A DNA stretch of 40,808 nucleotides. It comes from Gammaproteobacteria bacterium. GTDB taxonomy: Bacteria > Pseudomonadota > Gammaproteobacteria > Pseudomonadales > Oleiphilaceae. The notes below the pieces were generated by a model. The model made no database searches and was not told the DNA's origin. It saw only the letters and a program-made list of their open reading frames with translations. Of the stretch, positions 8,609 through 17,241 are shown one piece after another (position 1 is the stretch's first letter; each line of letters opens with the position of its first letter). The stretch spans positions 1 through 40,808 of the forward strand of contig JAUIAZ010000004.1 in assembly GCA_030427465.1 (NCBI GenBank). The letters run 5' to 3'. A program made the position numbers and the translations under genes.

Positions 8609-10231
8609 GTGACCCAGACTCCAGACAATAAAAAGAAAAGCTGGTACTCCCGCCGCGGGCTTCGCGGCAAGTTTTTTTTGCTGGTTATCCCGGTTTCCGC
8701 ACTGGCCGTGATTTTGTACACGGTCCTGGTTGTGGAGGTCAGTAACCAGCAGCGGGAGGCGCAGAACCGTGAAGTCGCCGAGAGTATCGGGCGGCGGGAC
8801 GCCCGTCTGCTCGCTCCCGTTTTGTGGAATATCGATTTTGAAGGCCAGCGCCGTATCCTTGAAGTGATTGGCAATGAAGAGCGGCTGCGCTGTCTTAAGG
8901 TTTATGAGTATGCCAGCCCGGGGCCTGATGCACAGGTCGAGCTGGCATCCACGGGCCGTTGTGAAAGTGTTCCGGCTGCCTGCATCGGGCAGAACGCCCA
9001 GCCGGTGGCTCCGGCCTGTCAGGCTGCCTCCATCTACCGTGTGAAAACCCCCATCATTCATCAGGTCGGTACACGCGAAAACATTGTCGGGCAAGCGATT
9101 CACTGGATAGACGTCAGTCGTCAGCAGGACGATGTGCTGCAGGAGGTACTGGGCTTTTCCCTCCTATCAATACTCATGTACAGCTTGCTGGGTATCAGTA
9201 TCACCATCGGTTTTCGGCGGGTTCTGTTCCAACCCATCCATGCCATGGATGAAGCGCTCGAGGATTACAGAAAAACCGGCAAACGCAAGAAGGTCGACTG
9301 GGAGTCGGAGGATGAGCTGGGCAAGATCATTCACGGGTACAACGACAGTGTCGACCGGCAGAACCGGGTGGAAGAAGAGCTCAAACTCGCGCGGGACCAG
9401 GCCCAGAAGGCTCTGGATGAACTGCGGGTGGCCAAAGACAACCTCGTGCAAGCCGAGAAGCTGGCGTCCCTGGGCTCGCTGGTGGCTGGCATTGCCCATG
9501 AAATAAATACCCCCGTTGGCAGCAGCCTGACGGTTGCCACCACCCTTTCCGAACGGGTGAAACAGTTCAGACTGCTTCTGGAGCAGGGGGCCTTACGCAA
9601 GTCCGAGCTCGAAGATTTTATTTCCCAGACTGAAGAAGCGGCGCACATCATGGGGCTTTCACTTCAGGCAGCCGGAGAGCAGATCCAGAAATTCAAGCAG
9701 GTTGCGGTCGATCAGACCAGTGCCAGCCGCCGCCGCTTCAATCTGGCCGTCGTAACGGAGGAAGTGCTGTCTACCCTGCGTCCCCGTATCAAACGCACAG
9801 AAATCAATCTGATCGTCAAGGTAGATCCGGATATCTGGCTGGACAGCTACCCCGGGCCTTTTGGCCAGGTTCTCAGCAACCTTTTCACCAACGCCATTAC
9901 TCATGGCTTTGACGATCAGGGTCGCGGCGAAATTGTGATTGAGGCGCATGCTCTGAATGACAGCGAAGTCGCGATGTCGTTCAGCGACAACGGCGTGGGG
10001 ATGACCGACAAGCAGGTGCAGAGACTCTATGACCCCTTTTTCACTACCCGCATGGGGCGGGGCGGCAGCGGGCTGGGTATGCATGTGGTCTATAATGTCG
10101 TAACCACGATTCTGATGGGGAAAATACAGGTGGTCAGTGCCCCTGGCGAGGGTACCACCGTTACCCTGACGGTGCCGCTGGATCCCCCGCAGCGTGAGCC
10201 AGCCAATAACAATAAAGAGGAAGGCGCATGA
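8609..10231 (+). CDS. Membrane sensor histidine kinase
   Basis: A 540-aa transmembrane histidine kinase. Residues about 22-43 and 180-200 are hydrophobic helices flanking a periplasmic sensor region of about 135 aa that contains several cysteines. A HAMP-like linker follows, then a coiled coil (about 240-285) leading to the H-box GIAHEINTPVG with phosphoacceptor His297. The ATPase domain shows an N-box (NLFTNAITHGFD), the G1 box SFSDNGVGMTD, an F-box and the G2 box GGSGLGMHVVYNVV. The start is GTG at 8609. The stop overlaps the start of the REC-GGDEF-EAL gene by four bases, so the two are almost certainly a cognate pair. The signal sensed is unknown. Confidence 0.9.
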   Translation: MTQTPDNKKKSWYSRRGLRGKFFLLVIPVSALAVILYTVLVVEVSNQQREAQNREVAESIGRRDARLLAPVLWNIDFEGQRRILEVIGNEERLRCLKVYEYASPGPDAQVELASTGRCESVPAACIGQNAQPVAPACQAASIYRVKTPIIHQVGTRENIVGQAIHWIDVSRQQDDVLQEVLGFSLLSILMYSLLGISITIGFRRVLFQPIHAMDEALEDYRKTGKRKKVDWESEDELGKIIHGYNDSVDRQNRVEEELKLARDQAQKALDELRVAKDNLVQAEKLASLGSLVAGIAHEINTPVGSSLTVATTLSERVKQFRLLLEQGALRKSELEDFISQTEEAAHIMGLSLQAAGEQIQKFKQVAVDQTSASRRRFNLAVVTEEVLSTLRPRIKRTEINLIVKVDPDIWLDSYPGPFGQVLSNLFTNAITHGFDDQGRGEIVIEAHALNDSEVAMSFSDNGVGMTDKQVQRLYDPFFTTRMGRGGSGLGMHVVYNVVTTILMGKIQVVSAPGEGTTVTLTVPLDPPQREPANNNKEEGA

Positions 10232-12450
10232 GTGATGATCTTCTGGTTTTTGCGGAAGAATCTGACGGAGATGACAGTGCAGCTGACAATGAGCCGCTAG
10301 CTCCCTGGCGGGTGTTGATTGTCGACGATGAAGAACAGATTCATGCGGCCACAACCTTTGCGCTGCGGGATGTGCGCTTTGCCGGGCGTCCCGTCACTTT
10401 CGACAGTGCCTATAGTGCCGCTGAGGCCCGTGAGCTGCTCGCCAAAGATGATGGCTATGCCTGTATTTTTCTGGATGTGGTCATGGAAACCGAGCATGCT
10501 GGCCTGGAGCTGGTTCCCTGGATTCGCGAGCAAGCAGCGAACGAAGCGGTTCGTATCATCCTGCGCACTGGTCAGCCCGGATATGCGCCGGAAATGGAAG
10601 TTATCCAGCGCTATGACATCAATGACTATAAAGCCAAGTCGGAACTCACCCGCGACCGCCTGCTGACCACTCTGATTACGGCACTCAGGAGCTACCATCA
10701 GCTGAAGGCTATTGAGTCCAGCCGGGAAGGTCTGCAGATGATTCTGGATGCGTCCACCAGCCTGTTCAGTGTCCGTCATGTCAGCCAGTTTGCCCTGGGG
10801 GCCCTGAAACAGATTTGCAGTCTGTTGCAGACACCCACGGAGGGCATTCTCTGTGCCCATTACGCCGGAGACAGTCGCCAGGACTTGCGCGTGCTGGCCG
10901 CCAGTGGGCGCTTCATGGGTTTGCAGGGGAAAAAGCTCAGCGAAACCGATGTGCAGATGCCGGCCCGCAAAATCCAGTCGGCGATCGACAACAAAAGTTC
11001 CCGGTTTGACGGCTCTTCGACAGTTCTCTATATCGTTTCACCCTTGGGAGACGAACTGGCAGTCTATGTCGATTGCAGCTCGAACCTGAGCGAGCTGGAC
11101 AAACGCATGATCCACCTGTTCTCGGTGAATGTGGCCGTGGGCTTTGAAAATGCTCACCTGTTTGAGCATGTGGAACGACTGGCCTACATAGACCAACTGA
11201 CCCAATTGCCAAATCGTGTGGCCTTCCAGCGGGAAATTGAACGCATGATCAGCCAGGGCAAGCCCTTCGCAGTGGTCATCGCTGATATCGACAATTTTCA
11301 GGCGGTCAATGATGGTCTGGGCCATGAAGTGGGTGATGCCACGCTGAACCTGGCTGCGAAGCTGATAAACCGGCACTTCGGGGGCAAGCACTTTGTTTCG
11401 CGCATCAGCAGTGACTCCTTTGGCATCGTGGTGCCGGCCCCCTCCAGCGAAATGGTGGTAAAAACCCTGGATCGCTTTCAGGCCATCAACGATTCGGTGT
11501 TGCATGTGCGTGATAACCAGGTGCCGTTGTCCACGACCTTCGGCGTGGCGCTGTTTCCGGTCCACGAAACGCAGGCTGAGGCGTTGTTCAAATGTGCGGG
11601 TATTGCTTTGAAGGCGGCCAAAGGGCTGCGCCGGGGCACCTACAAGATCTTTGATGTGAGTATGGAAAAACGGCTGAAGCACCGTCTGAGCCTGATCAAT
11701 GAGCTGCGTAATGCGGCGCCTCAGGAACAGTTCAGCCTCCTGTTCCAGCCTGTTATTCGTGTGGAAACGCGCCAGATATTGGGCTGCGAGGCCCTGATCC
11801 GCTGGATTCAGGGAGACCGCATAGTGATGCCGGATGAGTTTATCCCGGCGGCTGAGGAATCCGGACAGATCATCCGCATCGGTGCCTGGGTGCTGGAGGC
11901 CGTGTGTAAACAGTTGGCAGAGTGGGGGGAAGTAGCCCATGGGCTGCGTATGGCGGTTAATGTGTCTACGCGGCAGTTGCGTGACACCGATTTTCTCGAC
12001 CTTCTGAAATCGCTGCTGCTGAAATACCGGATTCCGCCCTCAGCGCTGGAACTGGAGCTTACCGAATCCTTTCTCATTGAAGACCTGTTTCTGGCCCGGG
12101 AACGTCTGCAGGAAATCCGGGCGCTGGGGGTTGGTCTGGCGATTGACGACTTTGGCACCGGCTACTCCTCGCTCAGCTATCTGCACGAGCTGCCGGTAGA
12201 CCGGCTCAAGATCGACCGTTCCTTTGTGCACAACATGGGGGAATCCTCCCAGGACAGAACCATCTGTGACCTGATCGTGCAAACCGGGCAACTGCTGGGT
12301 ATGACGGTGCTGGCGGAAGGCGTGGAGAACGAAGTGCAGGCCAGTCTGCTGAAGGAAATTGGCTGCCAGGAAGCCCAGGGTTTCCTGTTTGGCCGGCCCA
12401 TGCGGGCCGATAAAATATTTGACTTGCTTAATCCCTCCAGAGAAGAGTAA
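10228..12450 (+). CDS. Response regulator with REC, DUF3369, degenerate GGDEF and EAL domains
   Basis: A 740-aa cytoplasmic regulator coupled to the upstream kinase. The receiver domain (about residues 28-160) has the acidic pair in VLIVDDEEQ and phosphoacceptor Asp83 in IFLDVVM. A DUF3369 sensor-like region follows (about 170-310), then a GGDEF domain (about 325-480) whose signature is SSDSF at 394-398, so diguanylate cyclase activity is unlikely. The EAL domain (about 495-740) is intact: E521 in CEALIRW, NVSTRQL, ELTESFL, AIDDFGTGYSSL, KIDRSF and LAEGVE. It is therefore expected to hydrolyse cyclic di-GMP when the kinase phosphorylates the receiver. It is followed by the rpsF leader, with no clear terminator. 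Confidence 0.9.
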   Translation: MSDDLLVFAEESDGDDSAADNEPLAPWRVLIVDDEEQIHAATTFALRDVRFAGRPVTFDSAYSAAEARELLAKDDGYACIFLDVVMETEHAGLELVPWIREQAANEAVRIILRTGQPGYAPEMEVIQRYDINDYKAKSELTRDRLLTTLITALRSYHQLKAIESSREGLQMILDASTSLFSVRHVSQFALGALKQICSLLQTPTEGILCAHYAGDSRQDLRVLAASGRFMGLQGKKLSETDVQMPARKIQSAIDNKSSRFDGSSTVLYIVSPLGDELAVYVDCSSNLSELDKRMIHLFSVNVAVGFENAHLFEHVERLAYIDQLTQLPNRVAFQREIERMISQGKPFAVVIADIDNFQAVNDGLGHEVGDATLNLAAKLINRHFGGKHFVSRISSDSFGIVVPAPSSEMVVKTLDRFQAINDSVLHVRDNQVPLSTTFGVALFPVHETQAEALFKCAGIALKAAKGLRRGTYKIFDVSMEKRLKHRLSLINELRNAAPQEQFSLLFQPVIRVETRQILGCEALIRWIQGDRIVMPDEFIPAAEESGQIIRIGAWVLEAVCKQLAEWGEVAHGLRMAVNVSTRQLRDTDFLDLLKSLLLKYRIPPSALELELTESFLIEDLFLARERLQEIRALGVGLAIDDFGTGYSSLSYLHELPVDRLKIDRSFVHNMGESSQDRTICDLIVQTGQLLGMTVLAEGVENEVQASLLKEIGCQEAQGFLFGRPMRADKIFDLLNPSREE

Positions 12451-12507
12451 AATCCGCCCTCCAGAAATCAGGGTCTGTTGTAAGCGGGCCCTCTTATCAA
12501 CCTCCTT

Positions 12508-12527
12508 GCTCCGGCCAACGTCGGGGC
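12508..12527 (+). promoter_or_regulatory. Candidate S6:S18 leader hairpin before rpsF
   Basis: GCTCCG (12508-12513) pairs with CGGGGC (12522-12527, one T-G wobble) around an 8-base loop, about 20 bases before the rpsF start. A CCG-bearing hairpin in this place is the known autoregulatory site bound by the S6:S18 complex in many bacteria. The match here is by position and the CCG/CGG pairing only, so it is an inference. Confidence 0.35.
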
Positions 12528-12549
12528 TGCAAAACCGTAAGGAGATGAC

Positions 12550-12999
12550 ATGCGTCATTACGAGATCGTGCTCATGGTTCACCCGGACCAGAGCGAGCAG
12601 GTACCTGCCATGGTAGAGCGTTACGTATCTACCGTTACCACTGGCGGCGGCAAGATTCACCGTCAGGAAGATTGGGGCCGTCGTCAGCTGGCTTACCCGA
12701 TCAACAAGATTCACAAGGCGCACTATGTGCTTCTGAACATCGAGTGCTCACAGGCTGTCCTGGAAGAGCTGGCTCACGCCTTCCGCTTCAACGATGCCAT
12801 CATCCGCGAGATGATCCTGCAGAAAGATGAAGCCGTGACCGAAGTGTCGCCGATCAAAGCCAATGAAGGCAAAGAGCAGCGTGGCCCGCGCCCAGAGCGT
12901 CGTCCTTCTGCGGACTCTTCAGACAGCGATTCCAATGACAACAGATCGGACGACTCTGACAGCAGCGATTCCGACGATGACGAAGAGGAGAACAGCTAA
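12550..12999 (+). CDS. rpsF: 30S ribosomal protein S6
   Basis: S6 binds S18 and the central domain of 16S rRNA in the small-subunit platform. The protein begins [19 protein letters not shown], typical of S6, and shows the conserved [18 protein letters not shown] and [10 protein letters not shown] segments. It has 149 aa, longer than the usual core. From about residue 110 it carries a strongly acidic tail of Ser, Asp, Asn and Glu repeats ending DDDEEENS. The ATG is preceded by AAGGAG. Its stop TAA shares one base with the rpsR start. Confidence 0.96.
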   Translation: MRHYEIVLMVHPDQSEQVPAMVERYVSTVTTGGGKIHRQEDWGRRQLAYPINKIHKAHYVLLNIECSQAVLEELAHAFRFNDAIIREMILQKDEAVTEVSPIKANEGKEQRGPRPERRPSADSSDSDSNDNRSDDSDSSDSDDDEEENS

Positions 13000-13229
13000 T
13001 GGCCCGTTTTTTCCGTCGACGCAAGTTTTGCCGCTTCACTGCTGAAGGTGTGAGCGAGATCGATTACAAAGACATCGAACTGCTGAAAGGCTACATCACT
13101 GAAACCGGCAAGATCGTACCCAGCCGGATTACCGGTACCAAGGCACGCTACCAGCGTCAATTGGCTACTGCCATCAAGCGTGCGCGTTATCTGGCACTCC
13201 TGCCATATACCGACAGCCACGACGTATAA
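12999..13229 (+). CDS. rpsR: 30S ribosomal protein S18
   Basis: S18 is the S6 partner in the 30S platform. The 76-aa protein has the usual basic start [13 protein letters not shown], the central [26 protein letters not shown] block and the C-terminal basic [18 protein letters not shown]. It follows rpsF with a one-base overlap. The priB gene found between rpsF and rpsR in enterobacteria is absent. Confidence 0.97.
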   Translation: MARFFRRRKFCRFTAEGVSEIDYKDIELLKGYITETGKIVPSRITGTKARYQRQLATAIKRARYLALLPYTDSHDV

Positions 13230-13247
13230 GCTGGAGAGGATAAGACC

Positions 13248-13694
13248 ATGCAAGTAATTCTTCTTGAAAAAGTGGCCAACCTCGGCAAGCTGGGTGACCA
13301 GGTTAAAGTTCGTGCCGGTTACGGCCGTAACTTCCTGATTCCCTTCGGTAAGGCGGTACCGGCCACTAAGGCCAACGTCGAAGCCTTTGAAAAGCGTCGC
13401 GCCGAGCTGGAATCTGCCGAAGCCGAGCGTCTGCAGCAGGCTGAGTCCCGTCAGGAACAACTGCAGGACAAAAGCTTCACCATCGTTGCCAAAGCCGGTG
13501 ACGAAGGCAAGCTGTTCGGTTCCATCGGCACCCGTGACATTGCAGAGGAAATCAGCAAGAGCGGTGTTGAAGTCGTGAAAAGTGAAGTTCGTCTGCCGGA
13601 AGGTGCTCTGCGCCAGACTGGCGAATACGAAATCGCCATTGCCCTCCACAGCGATGTGGAAGCGGTTGTGAAGATTGCGGTTGTCTCTGAATAA
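13248..13694 (+). CDS. rplI: 50S ribosomal protein L9
   Basis: L9 binds domain V of 23S rRNA near the L1 stalk and helps maintain the reading frame. At 148 aa it has the standard length. The N-terminal domain reads [19 protein letters not shown] with [12 protein letters not shown], followed by a long helix rich in Glu and Ala (about residues 40-75). The C-terminal domain includes [15 protein letters not shown]. The gene closes the rpsF-rpsR-rplI operon and is followed by a strong terminator. Confidence 0.97.
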   Translation: MQVILLEKVANLGKLGDQVKVRAGYGRNFLIPFGKAVPATKANVEAFEKRRAELESAEAERLQQAESRQEQLQDKSFTIVAKAGDEGKLFGSIGTRDIAEEISKSGVEVVKSEVRLPEGALRQTGEYEIAIALHSDVEAVVKIAVVSE

Positions 13695-13713
13695 GTAGAC
13701 ACTTCTCACTGAA

Positions 13714-13740
13714 AGGCAGCCATGATAGGCTGCCTTTTTT
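13714..13740 (+). terminator. Rho-independent terminator after rplI
   Basis: AGGCAGCC (13714-13721) and GGCTGCCT (13728-13735) form a perfect 8-bp stem with a 6-base loop, followed by a run of six T. It ends the ribosomal-protein operon before dnaB. Confidence 0.9.
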
Positions 13741-13767
13741 GTTTGTGCCCTCCCTAATCAGAAAAAC

Positions 13768-15138
13768 ATGTCAGCTGATAACGTTCAGGAAATAAGACTT
13801 CCTCCCCATTCCAATGAAGCCGAACAGGCTGTCATCGGCGGTTTGCTGCTGGATAACAGTGCCTGGGACCGGGTCGGTGAACTGCTGACGCCAGAAGATT
13901 TCTATCGGCAGAGCCACCGTCACATCTTTGAATCCATTGCCCGCCTCATTGACGAAGGCCGTGGCTGTGATGCCATTACCGTTTCTGAAATGCTGGAGAA
14001 TCGGGGGCAACTGGAGAAAGTAGGCGGTCTGGCCTATCTGGGCGACCTCGCCAAGAGTACGCCCTCTGCGGCGAATATCCGGGCCTACGCCGAGATTGTG
14101 CGCGAACGTTCGGTCATGCGCCGACTGATGTCCGTGGGGGCCGAGATATCCGAGATGGCTTCCGAACCTGATGGCCGCAGCAGTAACGAAATTCTCGATG
14201 AAGCCGAGCGAAAGGTCTTCCAGATTGCGGAGTCCCGGCCCAACCAGGGGGGGCCAGTTCCGATCAAGCCGATACTGGCCAAAACTCTCAAGCGCATCGA
14301 ACAGCTGTTCGAGCAGCAAGGGGGCATCACCGGGATTACCACCGGATTTGATGTTTTGGACAACAAGACCTCCGGTCTTCAGCATGCCGATCTGGTTATC
14401 GTTGCCGGGCGACCCTCGATGGGTAAAACCACCTTCGCCATGAACCTGGTGGAGAATGCCCTGATGCTGGCCAAGACCTCGGTATTGGTGTTCAGTATGG
14501 AGATGCCGGCAGACTCGATCCTGATGAGGATGTTCTCTTCGATCGGACGTATCGACCAGACTCGGGTTCGTTCAGGTCAGCTGGAAGAGGAAGACTGGCC
14601 GCGTCTGACCAGCGCCATGCAGCTACTGCGTGACGCCAAACTTTACATTGATGACACGCCGGCTCTGACGCCGACTGAGTTGCGGTCCAGGGCTCGCCGG
14701 GTGGCCAGAGAGTTCGATGGCAAGTTGGGGATGATTATGGTGGACTACCTGCAGCTGATGCGGGTTTCCGGAATCAAGGAAGGGCGTACAGCCGAGATCT
14801 CGGAGATCAGTCGCTCGCTGAAAGCGCTGGCCAAAGAGATGAACTGCCCGGTCATTGCCCTGTCGCAGCTGAACCGGAGTCTGGAGCAGCGTCCCAACAA
14901 GCGGCCTGTCAACTCAGACCTTCGGGAGTCCGGAGCGATTGAGCAGGATGCGGATGTGATCATCTTCATATACCGGGATGAGGTCTATAACGAAGACAGT
15001 CCGGACAAAGGGGTGGCCGAAATCATCATTGGTAAGCAGCGAAATGGTCCCATAGGCACCGTCCGGCTGGCTTTCCTGGGGAAATATACCCGCTTTGAGG
15101 ACCTCGCTCCTGAGTATCAGGGGAATTTCGAGGAATGA
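13768..15138 (+). CDS. dnaB: Replicative DNA helicase DnaB
   Basis: DnaB is the hexameric 5'-3' helicase that unwinds the replication fork and recruits primase. The 456-aa protein has the N-terminal domain beginning LPPHSNEAEQAVIGGLLLD, a linker, and the RecA-like ATPase core. Walker A is GRPSMGKT (residues 214-221), and Walker B lies in LGMIMVDYLQLM. The conserved QLNRSLEQRP and LRESGAIEQDADVI segments follow. No intein is present. The stop overlaps the alr start by four bases. Confidence 0.97.
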   Translation: MSADNVQEIRLPPHSNEAEQAVIGGLLLDNSAWDRVGELLTPEDFYRQSHRHIFESIARLIDEGRGCDAITVSEMLENRGQLEKVGGLAYLGDLAKSTPSAANIRAYAEIVRERSVMRRLMSVGAEISEMASEPDGRSSNEILDEAERKVFQIAESRPNQGGPVPIKPILAKTLKRIEQLFEQQGGITGITTGFDVLDNKTSGLQHADLVIVAGRPSMGKTTFAMNLVENALMLAKTSVLVFSMEMPADSILMRMFSSIGRIDQTRVRSGQLEEEDWPRLTSAMQLLRDAKLYIDDTPALTPTELRSRARRVAREFDGKLGMIMVDYLQLMRVSGIKEGRTAEISEISRSLKALAKEMNCPVIALSQLNRSLEQRPNKRPVNSDLRESGAIEQDADVIIFIYRDEVYNEDSPDKGVAEIIIGKQRNGPIGTVRLAFLGKYTRFEDLAPEYQGNFEE

Positions 15139-16202
15139 GACCCACCCGGGCCCTGATCGATCTGGATGCACTTCATCACAACCTGGACCTGTTGCAGAAG
15201 AAAGCCCCTCAGTCGCCGCTGATGGGCGTGGTCAAGGCAGACGCCTATGGCCATGGTGTTCACCTGATTGCCCCGGAAATAGCCCCTCATGTCGCCTGCT
15301 TTGCGGTGGCGATCGCCGAAGAAGCCGTTCAGTTGCAGAAGCTGCGAATCTTCAAACCGGTTCTGGTGCTCGAAGGGCCTCAGGGTAAGGCGGGTGATGT
15401 CTCCTTTCTGCGGCCTGACGCTGTTGAGTGGGTCATTCATACCGAAGAGCAGCTTGAGCTGCTGAGCCCTCAGAAGGCCAGCTCAGTATGGTTGAAGTGT
15501 AATGTGGGCATGAACCGGCTTGGCTTCCCGCAGGCGGAGCTGCCCGTGCAGATGGAGGCTCTGGAGCGAAAGCCTCATCTGCACCTGAAAGGTATCATGA
15601 GCCATTATGCCTGTGCGGATGCGCCTGAATCCGGGTGTTTTCAGGAGGAGCGTGAGCAAGCCTGGCAAATTGACGTCCCCGCCGGGATTGAGCGTTCACA
15701 TGCCAATTCGGCGGCGCTGCTGTCCGGCTCCGTTTCTCCGGGTGAATGGGTTCGACCGGGTATCGCGCTCTATGGCGGCTCTCCTTATGCGGGTCAAAGT
15801 GGCACTGATCTCGGGTTGCGCCCGGTAATGACACTGATAAGTGAACTGATTGCCGTCCGGCACCTCAAACCCGGAGACTGTGTGGGCTACGGTGCCTCCT
15901 GGCGTGCTGAAACTGACACGCTGATGGGTATTGTGCCCATCGGATATGCCGATGGGTATGACAGGCATTTGTCGAACTGCGGCTTCGCATCACTGGAGGG
16001 CGTTCGGGTACCGGTTATCGGCAGGGTGTCCATGGACATGGTCGCCCTGGACCTCAGTGCCGTCCCGAGGGCCTCTCCCGGCACACCGGTTGAGCTTTGG
16101 GGCAGGCAGTTGTCTGTGGATGCATTGTCTGCGGCTGCCGGTACGATTTCCTACGAATTGTTGTCGGGGCTCTCTGCCAGGGTGCCCCGGCAAGCGCTAT
16201 AG
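15135..16202 (+). CDS. alr: Alanine racemase
   Basis: A PLP enzyme that interconverts L- and D-alanine for peptidoglycan synthesis. The catalytic lysine is Lys34 in VVKADAYGHG, and the second base is Tyr252 in CVGYGASW. GMNRLGF, SHYACAD, ANSAALLSG and VRPGIALYGGSPY are further family blocks, and GRVSMDMVALDLS marks the C-terminal beta-barrel. The 355-aa length is normal. The dnaB-alr overlap (ATGA) is a conserved gammaproteobacterial arrangement. Confidence 0.96.
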   Translation: MRPTRALIDLDALHHNLDLLQKKAPQSPLMGVVKADAYGHGVHLIAPEIAPHVACFAVAIAEEAVQLQKLRIFKPVLVLEGPQGKAGDVSFLRPDAVEWVIHTEEQLELLSPQKASSVWLKCNVGMNRLGFPQAELPVQMEALERKPHLHLKGIMSHYACADAPESGCFQEEREQAWQIDVPAGIERSHANSAALLSGSVSPGEWVRPGIALYGGSPYAGQSGTDLGLRPVMTLISELIAVRHLKPGDCVGYGASWRAETDTLMGIVPIGYADGYDRHLSNCGFASLEGVRVPVIGRVSMDMVALDLSAVPRASPGTPVELWGRQLSVDALSAAAGTISYELLSGLSARVPRQAL

Positions 16203-16272
16203 GTATGAACAGGCTGCTTGCTGATTGCCCTGCAGGGGAGTTTGCGCCTATATTTACTGAATCGGTTAATGA

Positions 16273-17241
16273 ATGGGTCTGACGGGTGTGATACTGGTTA
16301 CGGGGAGTGATTCGGTCATGGGCCGATGCCTGATGGAGGCATTTTCCCAGGCGGGATTTACCGTCTTGGGCATGACAATGGCTGAATGTGAACAGCCCGA
16401 GGACCGGATTCTCAAGTCGCTGACCACCAGTGAAAACTTGCAACTGATCGTTCACGCCTACGAGTATGCCGAGCTGGTCCAGGTTGAAAGGTATGCTGAC
16501 CTTTCCCACCAGCTCAATGTTCGCTTCACACAACTGATTGCCGAGCATGCAGCCAGGCAGCAATGCCTGTTGATCATGCTGTCGAGTTACCTGGTGTTTC
16601 CTGGCAGCAAGAAAAACCCCTATATTGCGGCCAATGAGCCGGCACCGCTCAGTCGTTATGGGCTGGATCGGGCGGAGGCTGAGTCCATCGTTCGGAGCAC
16701 CGTCGAGAAGCACATCATCTTGCGCACGGGGCTGCTCTTGCATGCCGGTGACAACAGCCAACTGATGAAGTGGATTCGTTCGGCATTAGCCGGTGACGCC
16801 CTTCTGGCGTCGCCAGCCCATCAGATCAACCCAACAGCGGTACCGCATCTGGCGCAGGTGGTGGTGGCTGTGAGCAAGCAATTGTTTTGTGACCCGCTAG
16901 AGGTCTGGGGCACCTATCACTACGCGGATGGCGAACCGGTCAGTGTTTTTGATTTCCTGGGCGCCGTTCTACAGAGCCTGTCGGGCTATGTGCCGGGCTT
17001 CAAACCCGCGCTGGAAGCTTACACAGAGGGCGACCCCTACAATCCGGGTGTGGCCTTTCCGCTGAACGGGGTGTTGGGGTGCATCAAGATTCGAAACACC
17101 TTCGGAATCAAGCAGAAAGCCTGGCGTCTGGCGTTGCCCCGACTGATTTCAGAAATTCTGGAGCAGATTGCACAGAACCAAAGCGCAGAAAGTCGCCAGG
17201 ATTCAGAAAATCCGGGCGTAATTACCCACGCTTCAGGCTGA
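16273..17241 (+). CDS. RmlD-like sugar-nucleotide reductase / extended SDR protein
   Basis: A 322-aa Rossmann-fold protein resembling dTDP-4-dehydrorhamnose reductase. The N-terminal nucleotide loop is VTGSDSVMGRCL. The RmlD-type landmarks are SSYLVFPGSKKNPY and ANEPAPLSRYGLDRAEAE. The last corresponds to the YGxxK catalytic motif, but Arg replaces Lys, so catalysis may be altered or lost. HQINPTAVPHLAQVV resembles the RmlD interface segment. There are no rhamnose-pathway neighbours; it follows alr and is convergent with fnr, overlapping it by nine bases. Function in dTDP-rhamnose synthesis is therefore doubtful. Confidence 0.7.
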   Translation: MGLTGVILVTGSDSVMGRCLMEAFSQAGFTVLGMTMAECEQPEDRILKSLTTSENLQLIVHAYEYAELVQVERYADLSHQLNVRFTQLIAEHAARQQCLLIMLSSYLVFPGSKKNPYIAANEPAPLSRYGLDRAEAESIVRSTVEKHIILRTGLLLHAGDNSQLMKWIRSALAGDALLASPAHQINPTAVPHLAQVVVAVSKQLFCDPLEVWGTYHYADGEPVSVFDFLGAVLQSLSGYVPGFKPALEAYTEGDPYNPGVAFPLNGVLGCIKIRNTFGIKQKAWRLALPRLISEILEQIAQNQSAESRQDSENPGVITHASG

